64,000 bases of DNA from Cherax quadricarinatus. Taxonomy: Eukaryota > Arthropoda > Malacostraca > Decapoda > Parastacidae. Shown here one piece after another: positions 34,425-44,723 of the stretch. A model generated the notes under the pieces. It was given only the letters and a program-made list of their open reading frames with translations. It was not told where the DNA came from and did no database searches. The position numbers and the translations under genes were made by a program. Every line of letters starts with the position of its first letter. Positions within the stretch are counted from its first letter, which is position 1. The stretch is taken from positions 62,001 to 126,000 of the forward strand of contig NW_027195549.1 of NCBI RefSeq assembly GCF_038502225.1, written 5' to 3'.

Positions 34425-35766
34425 TTTTATTTATTTATTTATTTATTTATTTAAAAATCTGAGCACACATACAGAGGTACAACAAATACAGGTAAGAGCA
34501 GTATGCCAAAGCCACTTATACTATGCATAGCATTACGGGCTGGCTTAAAATTAACTTAAGATTAACTAAGCAATGATGAAATCAGTGATAAAACATTAAC
34601 CCTTTCAGGGTCCGTCCCGTAGATCTACGGCTTTATGGTGAGTGTCCAAACAGTAGATCTACGCCATGAGCTCAGCTCACTCTGATAAACTGTGAGTGGT
34701 ACATTTGGGCCTAGATATGAGAGAATACATCTATGTGGTATGTGTGCACCACATAAAACAGATCCTGCAGCACACTGTGTATAATGAGAGAAAAAAACTG
34801 AAATCATGATTTTTTGATTAAAACAGCAACTTTGCAGTGTTTTTTCGTATGTTTTTTATAGTTGTATTTGCAATTTCTTGGTCTCATTTGATAGAATGGA
34901 AGACATATTACAGAAATAGAGATGATTTTGATTGGTTTTAGCACTGGAAATGGCTTGAAACTGAGCTCAAAGTAGCGGAAATGTTAAATTTTTGCCGATA
35001 TTCAAGAGTAAACAAACGACCTCACACGTCTAATACACGTCAGCTGGTGGGTCTAATATACATTCACAAATATGGTGATGATATTTATACAATTATTACA
35101 GTATTGCATAGCAGTAAATCTTCTATTTTTTGGTGTGAATAAAAATTCATTATGTGAATAAAAAATCAAAATGGAATTTATTTGTAAAGCCTCAAAACAT
35201 GACTAATGAACAGAGGAAATGTTAGTTTAGTGCCAGGAATGCCTACATTGTTTATTCTGGACCCTATTTTGAAATTGGAATATTTTGAACTTTGTGTTAA
35301 ATTGGCCAAATTAACAATTTCCGATCACTTTATTTTGTAGTTGAAACAGTTGACTTGGCGATTTCTTGTGCTCAATCGATAGAATAGAAGTAGTACTAGT
35401 GAAATAGCTAAGAATTTGGTTGATTGGAATAATGTAATTGGCCTAAAATGGGAGTCAAAGTCGGCAAAATCGCCGATTCGTAAATATCGCTGACACATCA
35501 AAATTCGCGAGAGCATAATTTCGTCAATTTTCCACCAAATTTCGTACTTTTTGTTTTATTACCTTCACAAAAAGATTCTCTACGATTTCATGAGAAAAAA
35601 TAACAAATTTTTTTTTTGAAAATTCTTGGACACTGGTGCGTGACTCCAGATTTGGGCCTTGGACCCTGAAAGGGTTAATGTAAACAGGTTACTATAAAGC
35701 ACAAGTGAGTATTACAAAGACAGGTCATATGGTTGTATGCATTGTTGTACATTCAGTAGAATGGAG
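34425..35766 (-). mobile_element. LINE 3' end fragment (minus) inside T2, split by element B
   Basis: It starts with a (TTTA)n tract and matches the reverse complement of 49.9-50.15 kb (GCATTACGGGCTGGCTTAAA, then CACAAGTGAGTATTACAAAG on the far side of element B). About 270 bases of LINE sequence are present. Confidence 0.85.
34600..35674 (+). mobile_element. TTAA-flanked piggyBac-like non-autonomous element B
   Basis: Perfect ends CCCTTTCAGGGTCC and GGACCCTGAAAGGG, TTAA at 34596-34599 and 35675-35678, 1,075 bases. Near the left end is the perfect palindrome CCGTAGATCTACGG, shared with the intact element at 59.2 kb. It is colinear with element A. Confidence 0.92.
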
Positions 35767-36008
35767 AAATATTCCGATTGTATGCTTGGATGTTACCGCG
35801 GAGGCTGGCTAGTAAACAATGCCACCGGCGGAACATGTGAGCGTGGCTCAGGCCGCACATTGGACGCGTCTCGGACGAAAATCGGTAAGCGGGTTTTTAA
35901 GCGGTATGTGAGGCAAAATTTTTGCAATTAAAGTAAGCGGTATGCGAAATAATCGCTATGTGATGCCATCGTTATGCGGGGGTCCACTGTAGTTTTACAA
36001 TTTTGTAG

Positions 36009-36130
36009 CAATTATTTATTTATTTTTTATTTTGACATGATACGTAGTTGTACAAAGAAATATAGTGATTGGGTGTTCATGCCAAAAAGCCCCTTGTATG
36101 CAGAGCATTATGGGCAGGCTTAAAATTAAC
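36009..36130 (-). mobile_element. LINE 3' tail fragment
   Basis: TTATTTATTTTTTATTTTGA then ATGATACGTAGTTGTACAAA and GCAGAGCATTATGGGCAGGC: same 3' UTR type as at 32.1 kb. Element E begins at its TTAA. Confidence 0.65.
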
Positions 36131-36134
36131 TTAA

Positions 36135-36895
36135 CCCTTTCAGGGTCCAAGACCAAAATCAGAAGCGGTGCCCCAGTGTCCAAGAAATTTTGAAAAAAAA
36201 AATTATTTTTTTTTTACAGAATTAAAGATAATATTTCTGTGAAGGTAATAAAACAAAAAAAAAATCTGATCAGTACTTACCGAGATACAGCGGCGGGAAG
36301 TTGACCCAAAATGACCGGGTAGCGGCAACATCAGTGACTTCTCAAAATCGCATTTTTTTATTTTATGTTTTTTTAAACTTTTTTCTTTTCTTTTCTAATT
36401 TTTTTCTTTTTCTAATAACATTTGTGGCCTGTGAGACCAATATAATGTATATTGTATAAGTGTACACTCATTGTATTCAACACAATAACTGCACTAATTT
36501 ATCATTATATTGCTTACAAAACTTGTTTAAAAGTTTATTGTAAACAAAATGATGAAAATATTAGTGTGGTTATTGTGTTGTATACAATGGTACCATATAG
36601 TACCATATGGTACAATGGTGCCATATGGTACATTGTACCATACAGTACAATGATACCATATGGTTCATTGTACCATATGGTACTATATGGTACTATTGTA
36701 TTCAACACAATAAACACACTAATATTTTCATCATTATTTTGTTTACAATAATTGTTTACAACAAAAATATGCAAAAATGTTGTATATTAGTAATGTTCTA
36801 TTATATATTTACAAATGTACAGAAACTCAACATGTTCCTTGAGGTGGACGACAAAGTGCTTTGTATCGGAAACTGCGGAGTCAGTAGCTAGCTTG
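36135..36895 (-). mobile_element. piggyBac 3' end remnant (E)
   Basis: It starts CCCTTTCAGGGTCC after TTAA (36131-36134) and is the reverse complement of the 3' ~480 bases of the intact element, including the GTACTTACCGAGATACAG stretch. It reaches into the last codons of a transposase (reverse of about 36,810-36,880). The other end is lost, with a LINE following. It contains the large palindrome listed separately, which is absent from the intact copy. Confidence 0.75.
36535..36757. repeat. large imperfect palindrome (~220 bp) with ACCATATGGTAC core repeats
   Basis: The left arm (TTGTAAACAAAATGATGAAA, ATATTAGTGTGGTTATTGTG) and the right arm (CACAATAAACACACTAATAT, TTTCATCATTATTTTGTTTA) are inverted copies. 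The middle consists of several CCATATGGTAC-type palindromes. The arms are derived from the piggyBac 3' UTR. Confidence 0.85.
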
Positions 36896-36899
36896 TCGC

Positions 36900-39720
36900 C
36901 ACTCACTCAGTCTTGGCTGGTCTCTCCTGCCACCAACACCTATTGGCCATATGACCTGGAGTTTACCTGGAGAGAGTTCCGGGGGTCAACGCCCCCGCGG
37001 CCCGGTCTGTGACCAGGCCTCCTGGTGGATCAGAGCCTGATCAATCAGGCTATTACTACTGGCTGCACGCAATCCAACGTACGAGCCACAGTCCGGCTGA
37101 TCAGGAACCGACTTTAGGTGCTTGTCCAGTGCCAGCTTGAAGACTGCCAGGGGTCTGTTGGTAATCCCCCTTATGTATGCTGGGAGGCAGTTGAACAGTC
37201 TCGGGCCCCTGACACTTATTGTATGGTCCCTTAACGTGCTAGTGACACCCCTGCTTTTCATTGGGGGGATGTTGCATCGTCTGCCAAGTCTTTTGCTTTC
37301 GTAGTGAGTGATTTTCGTGTGCAAGTTCGGTACTAGTCCCTCAAGGATTTTCCAAGTGTAAATAATCATGTATCTCTCCCGCCTGCGTTCCAGGGAATAC
37401 AGGTTCAGGAACCTCAAGCGCTCCCAGTAATTGAGGTGTTTTATCTCCGTTATGCGTGCCGTGAAGGTTCTCTGAACATTTTCTAGGTCAGCAATTTCAC
37501 CTGCCTTGAAAGGTGCTGTTAGTGTGCAGCAATATTCCAGCCTAGATAGAACAAGTGACCTGAAGAGTGTCATCATGGGCTTGGCATCCCTCGTTTTGAA
37601 GGTTCTCATTATCCATCCTGTCATTTTTCTAGCAGATGCGATTGATACAATGTTATGGTCCTTGAAGGTGAGATCCTCCGACATGATCACTCCCAGGTCT
37701 TTGACGTTGGTGTTTCGCTCTATTTTGTGGCCAGAATTTGTTTTGTACTCTGATGAAGATTTAATTTCCTCGTGTTTACCATATCTGAGTAATTGAAATT
37801 TCTCATCGTTGAACTTCATATTGTTTTCTGCAGCCCACTGAAAGATTTGGTTGATGTCCGCCTGGAGCCTTGCAGTGTCTGCAATGGAAGACACTGTCAT
37901 GCAGATTCGGGTGTCATCTGCAAAGGAAGACACGGTGCTGTGGCTGACATCCTTGTCTATGTCAGATATGAGGATGAGGAACAAGATGGGAGCTAGTACT
38001 GTGCCTTGTGGAACAGAGCTTTTCACAGTGGCTGCCTCGGACTTTACTTTACTCTGTTGACTACTACTCTCTGTGTTCTGTTAGTGAGGAAATTATAGAT
38101 CCATCGGCCGACTTTTCCTGTTATTCCTTTAGCACGCATTTTGTGCGTGCCATGGTCACACTTGTCGAAGGCTTTTGCAAAGTCTGTATATATTACATCT
38201 GCATTCTTTTTGTCTTCTAGTGCATTTAGGACCTTGTCGAAGTGATCCAATAGTTGAGACAGACAGGAGCGACCTGTTCTAAACTCATGTTGCCCTGGGT
38301 TGTGTAACTGATGGGTTTCTAGATGGGTGGTGATCTTGCTTCTTAGGACCCTTTCAAAGATTTTTATGATATGGGATGTTAGTGCTATTGGTCTGTAGTT
38401 CTTTGCTGTTGCTTTACTGCCCCTTTTGTGGAGTGGGGCTATGTCTGTTGTTTTTAGTAACTGTGGGACGACCCCCGTGTCCATGCTCCCTCTCCATAGG
38501 ATGGAAAAGGCTCGTGAAAGGGGCTTCTTGCAGTTCTTGATGAACACGGAGTTCCATGAGTCTGGCCCTGGGGCAGAGTGCATGGGCATGTCATTTATCG
38601 CCTGTTCGAAGTCATTTGGCGTCAGGATAACATCGGATAGGCTTGTGTTAATCAAATTTTGTGGCTCTCTCATAAAAAATTAATTTTGATCTTCGACTCT
38701 CAGTCTGGTTAGCGGCTTGCTAAAAGCTGAGTCATATTGGGACTTGAGTAGCTCACTCATTTCCTTGCTGTCATCTGTGTAGGACCCATCTTGTTTGAGT
38801 AGGGGCCCAATACTGGACGTTGTTCTCGACTTTGATTTGGCATAGGAGAAGAAATACTTTGGGTTTCTTTCGATTTCATTTATGGCTTTTAGTTCTTCCC
38901 GCGATTCCTGATTCCTAAAGGATTCCTTTAGCTTATGTTCGATGCTTGCTATTTCTCTGACCAGTGTCTCCCTAGGCATTTCAGATATATTGACCTCTTT
39001 TAGCCGCTCTGTTATTCTTTTCCGTCGCCTGTAAAGGGAGCGCCTGTCTCTTTCTATTTTACATCTACTCCTCCTTTTTCTTAGAGGAATAAGCCTTGTG
39101 CATACATCGAGTGCCACCGAGTTAATCTGTTCTAGGCATAAGTTTGGGTCTGTGTTGCTTAGTATATCTTCCCAGCTTATATCGGTTAGGACTTGGTTTA
39201 CTTGGTCCCACTTTATGTTTTTGTTATTGTAGTTGAATTTGGTGAATGCTCCCTCGTGACTAGTCTCATTATGTCGGCCTGGGGCTCCACGCATACATGT
39301 CTGAACCTCAATTATGTTGTGATCTGAGTATATTGTTTTTGATATGGTGACATTTCTTATCAGATCATCATTGCTAGTGAATATGAGGTCTAGTGTATTC
39401 TCCAGTCTAGTAGGCTCTATTATTTGCTGGTTTAAATTGAATTTTGTGCAGAGATTTAAAAGCTCGTGTGAGTGTGAGTTTTCGTCAGAGCTGCCTCCTG
39501 GTGTTATTACTGCAACAATATTATTTGCTATATTCCTCCATTTTAGGTGCCTTAAGTTGAAATCCCCGAGGAGCAAGATGTTGGGTGCAGGAGCTGGAAG
39601 ATTTTCCAGACAGTGGTCAATTTTTAACAGCTGTTCCTGGAATTGCTGGAATGTTGCATCCGGAGGCTTGTAGACTACCACAAATGAGTATTTCAAGTAA
39701 GAAGAATTGAAGTTGTACAA
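36900..39720 (-). mobile_element. 5'-truncated CR1-like LINE, minus strand
   Basis: ORF2 sequence lacks the N-terminal part of the endonuclease; its 3' end is the GC-rich segment around 36,960-37,020 (GGCCTCCTGGTGGATCAG on the plus strand). A 59-bp fragment of this same 3' end is inserted at 53.5 kb with a target duplication. Confidence 0.85.
36986..39720 (-). pseudogene. LINE ORF2: endonuclease and reverse transcriptase, two lesions
   Basis: The minus-strand reading begins in the apurinic endonuclease domain (YSFVVVYKPPDATFQQF, LLLGDFNLRH with the catalytic DFN, SDHNII). A basic linker follows, then the RT: NYRPIALTS, motif A YTDFAKAFDKCDH, motif B VPQGTVLAP, motif C SFADDTRI at about 37,910. 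The C-terminal region (SRLEYCCTL, RGPRLFNCLP, SLIDQALIHQEAW) ends at 36986. Only two lesions break it: an in-frame TAA at 38680-38682, and a 5-bp tandem duplication (TAAAG, near 38,045) that shifts frame just before motif B. All catalytic residues are present, so this is a young copy. It cannot make the full protein without both lesions being absent. Confidence 0.88.
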
Positions 39721-39819
39721 ATTTGTAGCTCATAATCAAACTAAGCGCTAAACCCACAAGGGGCATACAGTGCTTCAGGGCAGAATGTGTGAACAGCTTA
39801 CAATATTAGTATAATAATA

Positions 39820-40627
39820 CAGTGGAACCCCGGTTTTCACACGCCTCAGTTATTGGACGATTCAGTTTTAGAACTGTTGTTTGTGCAAAATTTTGCGGGA
39901 TATAGAACCTTGATCCAGAAATTGGATGAGAGAGGGGAGAATGTGTCTTCTTCAGTGATTCTGTAATGTGTAAGATACTAAAGCAGCAGGAGTCGATAAA
40001 GGCTATAGCACCAGCCAGCGATAAAGTGTAGTAATAACAGCGTAGAAAGTAAGTTAAGTGATTAAGCAATAGAAAAATGATGACATGAAACTTAACTCCT
40101 CCATTGTTGTTTGAGGTATACAGGGTCACTGACAATACTGCCACCACCAACACTACTATATGGTTTATGCTCTCAGTGGCCCTTATAAACCCAACAACAA
40201 CACCACTCAACATATGTAATGACATATTTTATTCAATCTAGAGTGAACGTCAGGTTTATATGTGATTAATATTGTTTATGTCATATTAAATCAATCGTGA
40301 TTGATAAATAAGCTGTAGAGTTGATATCAGTGTCATACTGAAGGAGTATTGTGTCCTGCCTCCAAACAAACTCTCCGCCTCTGCCACCACTAACCGCATA
40401 CGTCATGACATATTTTATTCATTCTAGAGTGTATATCAGGTTTCTATGTTATTTATATTATTTATTATGTCATATTAGATCAATTGTGATACATAAATAA
40501 GCTGTAGAGTTGATATTAGTGTCATTGTATTTACATGATTTATGGAAAACACTGATTCAGTTTTCACATGTTTCGGTTTCAGAACGACTTTCTGGAATGG
40601 ATTTAGTTTGAAAACAAGGGTTCCACT
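39820..40627 (+). mobile_element. Tigger-like non-autonomous element (M5), relative of M3
   Basis: The left end CAGTGGAACCCCGGTTTTCA with TA before it and the right end AAAACAAGGGTTCCACTA are inverted repeats; the last bases and right TA are mutated. The interior matches M3 (GATACTAAAGCAGCAGG, CCAGCCAGCGATAAAGTGTA, GACATATTTTATTCA twice). It supplies the uninterrupted reference for M3. Confidence 0.75.
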
Positions 40628-40750
40628 ATCTTTATTTAGTACAAGTACATGTACAAGGTATATAGGCCTAGCTGACAGCAGTGACATACAACTCTATAGA
40701 AAGCCACTTGTTATGCAGAGCATTTCGGGTAAATTAGGTCAGTTTTGACA
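40628..40750 (-). mobile_element. LINE 3' tail fragment
   Basis: CTTTATTTAGTACAAGTACA, TATAGGCCTAGCTGACAG and TATGCAGAGCATTTCGGGTA are related to the tail at 57,864-57,930 and more distantly to that at 36.0 kb. Confidence 0.55.
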
Positions 40751-40925
40751 AGGGATGTGACTCACATCAGTCGACTAACACCTAGGTGCCCCACTTTATT
40801 GATGGGTGAACATAGACAACTAGTGTAAGGAAACACGTCCGATGTTTCCACCCCTTCACCAGGAATTGAACCTGGACCTTCACCATATGAAGTGAGAGCT
40901 TTGCCACCAGGCCACACAGTGCCAT
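40751..40925 (-). mobile_element. tRNA-derived SINE, minus strand
   Basis: In reverse it reads GGCCTGGTGGCAAAGCTC, GGTTCAATTCC (a canonical B box), GTGGAAACATCGGACGTGTT and GTGTTAGTCGACTGATGTG. It is more diverged than the copies at 45.2 and 49.1 kb and lacks their 3' part. Confidence 0.8.
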
Positions 40926-41573
40926 GACCTGATCTGAGACTAGCGAGGGTGGAGAGTATAACAGAGGTAGAGTTAGTAAGGGTGGTGATGAGTGATAAAA
41001 GATGTACAGTCGGACCCCGCTTCACACCGTTTTGCCTTATGGTGTTCCGCTAATATGGCAATGTCAAATTATGACCAAAATTTGCTATACAGCAAGCGGT
41101 CTTTCTTGCTTGACCCACCCAGTTTGTTTACATTCTTCGTGACCATATCTATTATGTCAGGAAACTTTCTAAAATTTCAAGAGTTTTAAAATTACTGCAT
41201 ATTTTATATATAGTCTGATAATTATACTTATGTGTACCTGTATCTAAATATACTTACACACTGTGCTGGTGTGCAGGTACACATTAAAATCGCTAAGTCT
41301 CTCTACTCATGACATCAATACTACATAATAATAATCACTCTTGGGCACAAAATTATATATGAAACCTGTTACATAGCATATAAACATGATACATACACTC
41401 AAAGAATAAACATTGACATAAATATGACATTTGTTTACAAAGTGGTTGTGTATAGTGTCGGAAGAATTACGTTTACTCTAGTCAAACTGGGGAATAACTG
41501 TAGAAAAATATTTTTGTATGCCTTCACTCTATATATAGCAATTCACAACTCTTGTGGGTTTGGTGCTTTTTAT

Positions 41574-41590
41574 GATAATAATAATAATAA
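41574..41590. repeat. short (AAT)n tract
   Basis: About five AAT units abut the 206-bp MITE. Confidence 0.7.
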
Positions 41591-41592
41591 TA

Positions 41593-41798
41593 ATACAGTG
41601 GACCCCTGCTTAACGATCACCTCCCAATGCGACCAATTATGTAAATGTATTTATGTAAGTGCGTTTGAAAGTGTATGTTTGGGGATCTGAAATGGACTAA
41701 TCTACTTCACAATATTCCTTATGGGAACAAATTCGGTCAGTACTGGCACCTGAACATACTTCTGGAATGAAAAAATATCGTTAACCGGGGGTCCACTG
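41593..41798. mobile_element. 206-bp Tigger-type MITE
   Basis: Ends CAGTGGACCCCTGCTTAACG and CGTTAACCGGGGGTCCACTG, flanked by TA on both sides. It is the reverse-orientation relative of the 203-bp element at 48,337. Confidence 0.9.
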
Positions 41799-41891
41799 TA
41801 ATTATTATTATAGTCTTCATTCACTCTAAAAATGTGTTGCTGTTTGTTTATTCTGCACTAACTTGTACAACTTGTACATAATGTAAGAATA

Positions 41892-42862
41892 CAGTGGACC
41901 TTCGACCAACAATGGCATCGTATAACGTTAAATCCGACAAGCGATACATTTTAACGCAAAAACTTTGCCTCGACTAGCGCTAAACAACTAGACCAACGCG
42001 ATTCGTTCCGTTCGAGACGCATCCACATGTAGCTTGCGCAGTGTTTACAAGCCAGCCACCGCGGTCGCATCCAAACATACAATCGGAACATTTCATATTA
42101 TCACAGTGTTTTTAGTGAATGCACCAGCAAAATAAGTCACCATGGGCCCCAAGAAAGCTTCTAGTGCCAACCCTGTGATAAAAAGGGTGAGAATTAGTAT
42201 GGAAATTAAGAAAGATTTTGAAGGGTTTGGGGCTAACCCTGAGATGTCTATGCCAGTTGTGGAATCCATTGTACCTACTTCAAAGATTAAGGTAATGTGT
42301 GCACAGTGGGTTGAACTGCAAACCTTTATGGAAGAAAATCACCCTAACACCACTGCTATTGCAAGCCGTGCTGGTGACTATTACAATGACAATGTTGTGG
42401 CCCATTTTAGACAAATCATAAAAGAACCGGAGGTACAGAGCTCTATGGACAGATATGTTGTGCAACAGAGGTCCAGTGACTCTCAAGCTGGTCCTAGTGG
42501 CATTAGAAGAAGAAGGGAAGTAACCCCGGAAAAGGACTTGACACCTCAAGTCCTAATGGAAGGGGATTCCCCTTCTAAACACTAACACCATCCACTCTCT
42601 CCCCTCCTCCTATCCCATCAATCATCACCAGATCTTCAGTAAAGGTAAGTGTCATATAATTGTACATGTCTTCTTCAGTTTGTGTGTATAAAAATTAACA
42701 TTTCATGTGGTAAAATTTTTTTTTTCAATACTTTGGTGTGTCAGGAACGGATTAATTTGATTTCCATTATTTCTTAAGGGGAAAATTAACTCGACTAACG
42801 ATAATTTCGACTAACGATGAGCTCTCAGGAAAGGATTAATATTGTTGGTCGAGGGTCCACTG
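41892..42862 (+). mobile_element. Tigger derivative T4
   Basis: Ends CAGTGGACCTTCGACCAACA and GTTGGTCGAGGGTCCACTG, TA at 41890-41891 and 42863-42864. It is a 971-bp internal-deletion derivative that keeps one open reading frame. The splice-donor-like module follows the stop at about 42,632. Confidence 0.9.
42142..42585 (+). CDS. short Tigger-derived protein, DDE domain deleted, 147 aa
   Basis: ATG at 42142 gives MGPKKASSANPVIKRVRI, the transposase start. After residue 24, before the first helix-turn-helix is complete, it jumps in frame to the C-terminal region (DFEGFGAN, later NHPNTTAIASRAGDYYNDNV, SSMDRYVVQQRSSDSQAG, EVTPEKDL). The C-terminal part matches T3. All catalytic and most DNA-binding sequence is absent, so it cannot transpose DNA. 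T5 carries the same junction and an intact frame. Whether it is expressed is unknown; it could be a neutral relic or a transposase-interacting peptide. Confidence 0.6.
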   Translation: MGPKKASSANPVIKRVRISMEIKKDFEGFGANPEMSMPVVESIVPTSKIKVMCAQWVELQTFMEENHPNTTAIASRAGDYYNDNVVAHFRQIIKEPEVQSSMDRYVVQQRSSDSQAGPSGIRRRREVTPEKDLTPQVLMEGDSPSKH

Positions 42863-43712
42863 TATTTGTATTGTGAGGTAATTAATATTATAATAAAAAA
42901 ATATTGAGGTAAATGTTTTACAAACTCTTACAAATGTTCGTGAATGAACTAAAAGTAGACGCATATTAATACGCATTTATTTCGCCTGACCAAGTGATCA
43001 CCCACTACCTGTTCAGTTTGTATTATTACATTGTCTGAACTCTGTATCTCATTCTCTCTTCATTTACTCTTTTGTTAACTAGATGGCTCTCATTGACGAT
43101 GGCATCTAAGCTTAGCTGTGATAAAAAGAGAAGTCATAAGAATCTTGTTTTAAGTGCTAAGTTAGAGGATGATGGTGTGCCATTCTGATTTTATTCAATA
43201 AACACCCTGCCACTCACCTCTCACGCACTAATATTAATATTTTAAGGTAAGTAATAAGTGTACTCTGTGTGTATCTTAACTTTTATTGTGTTTTTAATGC
43301 CTATTTCTATTGCTAACTTAATGTAAGTTTGTGTAAACTTGTTGTCTGGCATTTATTGCATATTTTATATGTGCTCTGATAATAATGCTTGTGGAGCTGT
43401 GTGGTAGCTGGGCGGAGGGACAACATTACGTTTTCTCTGCTCACCCATCAGAGAAAACGTGTATGAATCTGCGTTTGGCCCAGCCACTCCCCCACTCCAC
43501 TTTTGTTTACAATTTTTGGCATGAATTATTCATTACTTCTCCCTTCGTTTATGATGGCATCTAAAGGTAATTGTTAGAAACGATTAAATTCAGAGAACTA
43601 GGTATGCCGATACTAATAATATGGCTCTGGGCCACGGTGTAGGTAGCCCGCATGGGCTACATCTACCTGCTACACCTACCAGCTACCTACACAGACTTCC
43701 TACAAATAAATA
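42863..43712 (+). other. native M4 interior
   Basis: Mostly AT-rich M4 sequence. It holds the transposase N-terminal remnant, sequence repeated near 45.0 kb (AAACTTGTTGTCTGGCATTT), and a CTACCTACAC-rich patch at 43,650-43,700. Confidence 0.5.
43099..43188 (+). pseudogene. Tigger transposase N-terminal remnant of M4
   Basis: ATG at 43099 opens 29 codons, MASKLSCDKKRSHKNLVLS then AKLEDDGVPF and a stop. The MASK…KKRS…LSAKLE pattern resembles the start of TIGD1-type transposases. A second shorter MASKGN start lies at about 43,555. The rest is deleted. Confidence 0.45.
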
Positions 43713-44723
43713 CAGTGGACCCCCGGTTCACGTTATTAATCTGTTCCTGAGAGCTCATCATAAAGCAAAATTATCAGAAAGCGAATCAATTTTCCCCATA
43801 AGAAATAATGGAAATCAAATTAATCCGTGCAAGACACCAAAAAGTATGAAAAAAAACTTTTACCACATGAAATATTAAGTTTAATGCAAAAGAATAATTA
43901 CAATAACAATAATAACAATAGAATAATCACAATAGAATAATTGACACTTACCTTTAATGAAGATCTGGTGATGATTGATGAGATGGGAGGAGTGGAGAGT
44001 GTGTCGAAGTTTTTAATGTTTAGAAGGGGAATCCTCCTCCATTAGGACTTGAGGTAGCAAGTCCTTTTCCGGGGTTACTTCCCTTCTTCTTTTAATGCCA
44101 CTAGGACCAGCTTGAGAGTCACTGGACTTCTGTCGTGCAACATATCTGTCCATAGAGGCCTGTACCTCTTGTTCCTTTATGACTTTCCTAAAGTGGTTCA
44201 CAACATTGTCAGTGTAATAGTCACCAGCACGGCTTGCAATAGCTGTGTTAGGGTGATTTTCATCCATAAAGGTTTGCAGTTCAACCCACTGTGCACACAT
44301 TTCCTTAATTTTTGAAATAGGCACAATGGATTCCACAACTGGCATAGGCTTCTCAGGGCTAGCCCCAAACCCTTCAAAATCTTTCTTAATTTCCAAACTA
44401 ATTCTCACCCTTTTTACCACAGGGTTGGCACTAGAAGCTTTTTTGGGGCCCATGGTGACTTATTTTGCAGAAACAAGCACCAAAAACAGTGATAAAATGG
44501 ATAATATGGAATGTACCAAATGTATCCTTAGATGCACGCACACTGGCTGGCTTGTAAACACTTGCACACACGGAGCAGTTCAGGCCACACGTGGACACGT
44601 CTTGTATGAATCGTATCACATACCGGGTTTTGTAACGGGAACCGAGGCAAATTTTTTGCGGTAAAATGCTTCAGATACCGGATTTATCGGATACCGATGA
44701 CTTCGCAAACCGGGGATCCACTG
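43713..44723 (-). mobile_element. Tigger derivative T5
   Basis: Ends CAGTGGACCCCCGGTTCACG and GCAAACCGGGGATCCACTG, TA at 43711-43712 and 44724-44725, 1,011 bp. Same internal deletion as T4, opposite orientation. Confidence 0.9.
44013..44453 (-). CDS. short Tigger-derived protein, DDE domain deleted, 146 aa
   Basis: ATG at 44451-44453, stop at 44013. Same fusion as in T4: transposase residues 1-24 joined to the C-terminal region (DFEGFGAS, NHPNTAIASRAGDYYTDNV, QASMDRYVARQKSSDSQ). It differs from T4 at about one position in seven, with no frame-breaking change in either copy. The source element therefore already had this ORF when it multiplied. Confidence 0.6.
   Translation of the reverse strand: MGPKKASSANPVVKRVRISLEIKKDFEGFGASPEKPMPVVESIVPISKIKEMCAQWVELQTFMDENHPNTAIASRAGDYYTDNVVNHFRKVIKEQEVQASMDRYVARQKSSDSQAGPSGIKRRREVTPEKDLLPQVLMEEDSPSKH

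Larger units (their letters stand above)
33434..35989 (-). mobile_element. Tigger derivative T2, containing a LINE tail that contains element B
   Basis: Ends CAGTGGACCCCCGGTTAACG and GTTATGCGGGGGTCCACTG, TA at 33432-33433 and 35990-35991. Its architecture is identical to T1, including the SINE segment (33,920-34,050) and a shorter trinucleotide tract (34,097-34,212). A LINE tail has landed between the positions equivalent to AATAATAC and AAATGTTCCG of T1. Confidence 0.9.
32134..36008 (-). mobile_element. LINE 3' tail fragment, interrupted by element D and Tigger T2
   Basis: GTTTATTAAGACATGATACT through TGTAGAGCATTGTGGGCAGG and AAAATTAACTTAAGATTAAC matches the fragment at 36,009-36,130. The pieces visible are 32134-32225 and about 33305-33431; T2 then splits the remainder. 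Confidence 0.65.
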
